From NCBI GenBank assembly GCA_003819975.1, contig RPPU01000027.1, forward strand, positions 1 to 15,773: a stretch of DNA of 15,773 nt. Reading direction: 5' to 3'. Position 1 is the stretch's first letter. Each line of letters starts with the position of its first letter. Under the pieces are notes generated by a model. That model worked only from the letters and a program-made list of their open reading frames with translations, did no database searches and was not told where the DNA came from. Of the stretch, positions 13,039 through 15,773 are shown piece after piece. This DNA comes from Desulfobacteraceae bacterium (lineage in GTDB: Bacteria > Desulfobacterota > DSM-4660 > Desulfatiglandales > HGW-15). A program made the position numbers and the translations under genes.

Positions 13039-13560
13039 ATGGCATTCAGGGCCGAGACCGAACGAATGCTCTTGCGGGAATTCAGGGAAGCCGATGCCGA
13101 GCATCTCTTTCGGATTTATCGGAACCCCACGGTGATGCGTTTCATGGGCCCGCCTCCGGACCGCCTTGAGGAAGCGCGTAATAAAATCATCCGTCATCGC
13201 GAACAGTATTACCGCCAATATGGCTACGGTTTGTGGGCCATGGTTTTAAAAGAAGACAATCGTTTGATCGGCCGCAGCGGTTTGCTTCAGGCTGAGGTGG
13301 AGGGCAAGCCAGTAATAGAGATCGCTTATCTGCTGGATCAGGGGTATTGGGGCCAAGGTTATGCGACCGAGGCCGCGCGAGCCGTTCTTACGATCGCGGA
13401 AAAACAATTTAAGATGGAACGGGTAGTGGCTTTCATAAATCCCCAAAACTTTTCTTCGATCCGGGTCGCGGAACGGATCGGATTTGTTTATAATCGGGAA
13501 ACGGAATACAAAAATTTCGGTAAGGTTTCTTTATATGTATCCAGTTTTAAAAATGCATAA
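13039..13560 (+). CDS. GNAT-family N-acetyltransferase, RimJ/RimL-like
   Basis: This 173-residue acetyltransferase begins ETERMLLREFREADAEHLF (6-24), the standard opening of the RimJ/RimL branch. The acetyl-CoA-binding segment is LLDQGYWGQGYATEAARAVL at about 97-116, and FINPQNFSSIRVAERIGF (133-150) is the conserved last helix and strand. It is distinct from the acetyltransferase immediately upstream, so the two are probably paralogues placed in tandem. AAAGGAG (13028-13034) supports the start, 4 nt before the ATG. The acceptor is unknown. Confidence 0.9.
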   Translation: MAFRAETERMLLREFREADAEHLFRIYRNPTVMRFMGPPPDRLEEARNKIIRHREQYYRQYGYGLWAMVLKEDNRLIGRSGLLQAEVEGKPVIEIAYLLDQGYWGQGYATEAARAVLTIAEKQFKMERVVAFINPQNFSSIRVAERIGFVYNRETEYKNFGKVSLYVSSFKNA

Positions 13561-13578
13561 CAGGTGCAATCGACATCC

Positions 13579-14034
13579 ATGTTAAAAAAACAGCCGTTTA
13601 TTTTTAGTTTTATCATGCTGGGGTTTATTTTTACTTCTGTCCAAATTTATGCCCAGCAACTTGGCTCTGTCGAATTGTTCAACAAAAAAACGGGTCGGAA
13701 ATATGTTTTCAATGTGGAAATCGCCCAAACCGAAACGGAACGCAGCCGGGGTCTCATGTATCGAAAAGCCCTTGATCCGCAAGCCGGAATGCTTTTTGTT
13801 TATCCGGATCAAAAGTTTCGTACGTTCTGGATGAAAAATACTCTAATTGCGCTCGATTTGATTTTTATCGATACGAAGAAGCGGATTGTGCATATTCACC
13901 CCAACGCCATTCCCATGGATGAAACCAATATTCCTTCGCAATTTCCGGCTCAATATGTGCTGGAGGTGAACGCGGGCATGGCCAAGCAGTGCGGGCTCAA
14001 TAAAGGGGATAGGGTTAAAATCAAGACACCTTAG
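13579..14034 (+). CDS. Exported DUF192 family protein
   Basis: The product has 151 residues from the ATG at 13579, which is preferred because AGGTG (13562-13566) lies upstream. A GTG at 13564 would add five residues. Residues 1-25 form a signal peptide (MLKKQPFIFSFIMLG, then FIFTSVQIYA), with cleavage likely before QQLGSVEL. The remainder is the DUF192 domain, recognised by RSRGLMYRKALDPQAGMLFV at about 57-76 and RTFWMKNTLIALDLIFID at about 83-100, ending with CGLNKGDRVKI. DUF192 proteins are small, mostly beta, periplasmic or extracellular, and their function is not established. It follows the second acetyltransferase by 18 nt, so a shared transcript is possible. Confidence 0.88.
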   Translation: MLKKQPFIFSFIMLGFIFTSVQIYAQQLGSVELFNKKTGRKYVFNVEIAQTETERSRGLMYRKALDPQAGMLFVYPDQKFRTFWMKNTLIALDLIFIDTKKRIVHIHPNAIPMDETNIPSQFPAQYVLEVNAGMAKQCGLNKGDRVKIKTP

Positions 14035-14094
14035 CATGGAATCGTCGATAAACTTTAATAAGCGTCATGGCGAGTGTTTAGGAATTTAAGAATT

Positions 14095-14123
14095 TTCACC
14101 ACGGAGGCACAGAGGGCACGGAG
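14095..14123. repeat. Dispersed short repeat, copy 3
   Basis: TTCACC followed by ACGGAGGCACAGAGGGCACGGAG is the third member of the family at 8839 and 12318. It is preceded by GTGTTTAGGAATTT, as is copy 1. It lies in the 247-nt gap between the DUF192 gene and the next membrane protein gene. Confidence 0.65.
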
Positions 14124-14126
14124 ATT

Positions 14127-14151
14127 TTTCCCCTTCCTTGAGAAGGGGAAA
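14127..14151. repeat. Hairpin next to dispersed repeat copy 3
   Basis: TTTCCCCTTC (14127-14136) and GAAGGGGAAA (14142-14151) form a perfect 10-bp stem with the loop CTTGA. The T-run is on the 5' arm and the A-run on the 3' arm on both strands, so it is not a canonical terminator. Confidence 0.6.
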
Positions 14152-14281
14152 GGGGAAAACCGTTGAATTCCTTAATGAAACAATTCCTAAGCATGCTAAA
14201 AATCTCAGAAGAGAATCGGCGAATTTAAAAATTTTAAAAAAAAGCACAAACCTATTGAGAAAGGACGAAAGGAGAATCATC

Positions 14282-14917
14282 ATGCCAGACACGAACAATC
14301 CGAATGAAGGTTCCGGGAACAAGGGCGCGGAATCGGGGCAAAAAGCATTGGAATCAGCCAAAAAAGCATTGGGGCAGGCAGTGCATGCGATCAAAACAAT
14401 CGTTACGGATCCCATGAACGGACAATCCAAGGCTTTAACCGAATTGGGGGAAACAAACGCCTTTAGCGTTGGCATTGTGTTTAGTGTGTTTTTTTTGATT
14501 GCGGCCTTGATTGGTTCCCTGGGTTACTTCAGGTCTTTTTTGTTTTGGGGTGGGGGCTTAGGTTTTTTCGGGTATGTAAAATTGCTTATATCCAGCTTGG
14601 TTCCGATTGTCGGATTATTTGTAGGCTATTTGTTGATTGATAAAGCCCTTGGAAAAAAGGATACGCATTGGCAGGTTTATGTTTTTACCACCGGCGTAAC
14701 CGTATTGCCGATCGCCATTTTATTTTTACTTTTTTGGTTTCCTTACCAAGCGATTACGGCCATAGGCGTGTTTTGCCTGAGTTTGACGGTTTTGATTGTG
14801 TACAGCGCTTTATCTACGGTTTATTCGCTTAGTACCCAAGCGGCATTTTGGCTGACACCGGTATTGTTCTTAGTCGTTGCGCTTGTTTCCAGAGTTTTTT
14901 ATTTCATGATTTTCTAA
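14282..14917 (+). CDS. Multi-pass membrane protein, Yip1-like
   Basis: The product has 211 residues from the ATG at 14282, which follows GAAAGGAG. An open frame upstream to 14138 runs out of the dispersed repeat and is not used. Residues 1-58 are a hydrophilic, low-complexity cytoplasmic-type region (NNPNEGSGNKGAESGQKALE). Five hydrophobic helices follow near 62-82, 100-118, 131-153, 156-178 and 188-209. The Gly-rich loop FLFWGGGLGFFGYVK (86-100) and overall size resemble bacterial Yip1-domain membrane proteins, whose function is unknown. It is followed after 17 nt by the small HTH gene, so the two may form one unit. Confidence 0.8.
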   Translation: MPDTNNPNEGSGNKGAESGQKALESAKKALGQAVHAIKTIVTDPMNGQSKALTELGETNAFSVGIVFSVFFLIAALIGSLGYFRSFLFWGGGLGFFGYVKLLISSLVPIVGLFVGYLLIDKALGKKDTHWQVYVFTTGVTVLPIAILFLLFWFPYQAITAIGVFCLSLTVLIVYSALSTVYSLSTQAAFWLTPVLFLVVALVSRVFYFMIF

Positions 14918-14934
14918 CTTGAAAGATCGTTAAG

Positions 14935-15327
14935 ATGACCCCCAAAGAATTCTCCCTGATTCGGCACCAATTGGAAAAAACCCAAGTGCAACTGGCCCAA
15001 TTGTTGGGAACCTCCCAAAAAGCCGTGCAGAGCTTTGAACAGGGCTGGCGCGCCATCCCGGTTCATATTGAGAGACAAATGTTTTTTTTATTAAGCATGA
15101 AACTATCTGGAGGATCTGATCAGTCACCTTGCTGGAAAACGGAGCAATGCCCGCCGGAGAAAAAAGAACATTGCCCGGCTTGGGAATTCCAATGCGGCCG
15201 GCTCTGTTGGCTTATCAACGGCACGGTCTGCAGGGGCGCGACCCGGGCCACCTGGACCGGCAAGATGAAAATATGCCGGAAATGCGAGGTGTTCAAGCCG
15301 TTGCTGACGGCGATGCGGGAAGGGTAG
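14935..15327 (+). CDS. Helix-turn-helix protein with a cysteine-rich (two-CW type) tail
   Basis: This 130-residue protein begins with an XRE-like helix-turn-helix: LIRHQLEKTQVQLAQLLGTS at about 8-27, then KAVQSFEQGWRAIP at 29-42. The C-terminal half has eight cysteines at 66, 72, 80, 87, 91, 99, 114 and 117. Two Cys-Trp pairs (66-67, 91-92) and a final CRKC (114-117) suggest metal binding, probably zinc or an iron-sulfur cluster. The pattern matches what is called a two-CW domain. A DNA-binding regulator that senses metal or redox state is a reasonable guess; the target is unknown. The ribosome-binding site is weak, and the start 17 nt after the membrane protein gene suggests co-expression. 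Confidence 0.78.
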   Translation: MTPKEFSLIRHQLEKTQVQLAQLLGTSQKAVQSFEQGWRAIPVHIERQMFFLLSMKLSGGSDQSPCWKTEQCPPEKKEHCPAWEFQCGRLCWLINGTVCRGATRATWTGKMKICRKCEVFKPLLTAMREG

Positions 15328-15467
15328 AGCGGTCAGGTAAATAGGCCGCAGGCATTTCGCAGGTAGCAAAATCAATGAAAAGCCCAACTAAGGTTAGGGT
15401 TATCCTATTCGAATGAAAGTGCTGTCATTCTGGTGATAAACGGCCGAAATGGCGAGAGAAAAAAAGG

Positions 15468-15773
15468 ATGAGAAAAGTGACTTTTAAAATCCGGTGCCTT
15501 GCGGTAATTTTTTTATTAACGATTTGCGGATGCGGTAATGATAAAAAGCCTACGGAAGGAGCCGCCGAGCCCGTTGAACTCATTATCCGATTGGCCGATA
15601 TTCCCGGTCCTCTGGGCCACCCATTGTCTCATACGCCCTGGAAAATTTCCCAAGGGGAGGAGCCCGACGGATTGGCTTGGATAGCAGAAGGGCAATTATT
15701 GGCCGAAGGCGAGACCGATTTGGAGGGATGGATCAAGCCCAAGGAAGAGGAAAAGCAAAAAATCGCCAAAGCA
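15468..15773 (+). CDS. Putative lipoprotein with a transthyretin-like domain start (partial, runs off the window)
   Basis: The frame is open from 15468 to the last base and gives 102 residues. It starts MRKVTFKIRCLAVIFLLTIC, with GCGNDKKP following. This is a lipoprotein signal with a basic start, hydrophobic core and candidate lipidation cysteines at 20 and 22. Positions about 45-92 contain GPLGHPLSHTPWKI and AEGETDLEGWIKP. The G-x-T-D-x-x-G turn resembles segments of small beta-sandwich domains found in secreted and secretion-system-associated proteins, but that is only a suggestion. AAGG directly before the ATG is a poor fit. A GTG at 15477 in the same frame sits better behind it and is an alternative start. 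The 140 nt before it (15328-15467) show no gene or repeat that I can recognise. Confidence 0.7.
   Translation, partial: MRKVTFKIRCLAVIFLLTICGCGNDKKPTEGAAEPVELIIRLADIPGPLGHPLSHTPWKISQGEEPDGLAWIAEGQLLAEGETDLEGWIKPKEEEKQKIAKA

Overview
This 15.8 kb stretch looks like chromosomal DNA of an uncultured, probably anaerobic bacterium. No rRNA, tRNA, phage or transposase gene is visible, so the phylum cannot be fixed. Protein-coding genes are separated by many short palindromic or tandem intergenic repeats, of a kind common in environmental anaerobes (Desulfobacterota and several candidate phyla). The best metabolic clue is a mercury-methylation gene pair.

Region 1 (94-3522, minus strand) is the highlight. 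The order of transcription is an ArsR-family repressor, hgcA, hgcB and a cobalamin-binding radical SAM enzyme. HgcA is identified by its cap-helix motif NVWCAAGK and its five-helix membrane domain. HgcB is identified by two 4Fe-4S motifs, Cys73 and a C-terminal Cys-Cys pair. A TTGACA -35 box and a perfect 13-bp inverted repeat over the -10 box precede the repressor gene, so the cluster is probably controlled by it. The radical SAM gene begins 9 nt after hgcB and may be translationally coupled to it. A palindromic repeat element lies in the 191-nt gap between hgcA and hgcB.

Region 2 (3523-7161, plus strand) begins with a divergent small ribbon-helix-helix-like gene that has a large palindrome over its promoter. 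A second copy of the hgcA/hgcB-gap repeat follows, then an SRPBCC-fold protein, a PlsC/GPAT-type acyltransferase and a membrane protein of unknown function.

Region 3 (7162-12965, plus strand) holds central-metabolism and housekeeping genes: a GapN-like aldehyde dehydrogenase, a HAD phosphatase/phosphomutase, a SAM-dependent methyltransferase, a single-chain iron-sulfur L-serine dehydratase and a GNAT acetyltransferase. The spacers hold a 23-bp x4 tandem repeat, a 7-bp x14 tandem repeat and dispersed short repeats. One dispersed repeat forms the C-terminus of the serine dehydratase and the apparent start of the acetyltransferase.

Region 4 (13039-15773, plus strand) holds a second GNAT acetyltransferase, an exported DUF192 protein, a multi-pass membrane protein, a small HTH protein with a cysteine-rich tail, and the 5' part of a lipoprotein gene that runs off the window.

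The mercury-methylation cluster with its attached cobalamin radical SAM gene and its repressor/operator is the part most deserving of follow-up. The rest is mostly ordinary genes set among unusual intergenic repeats.
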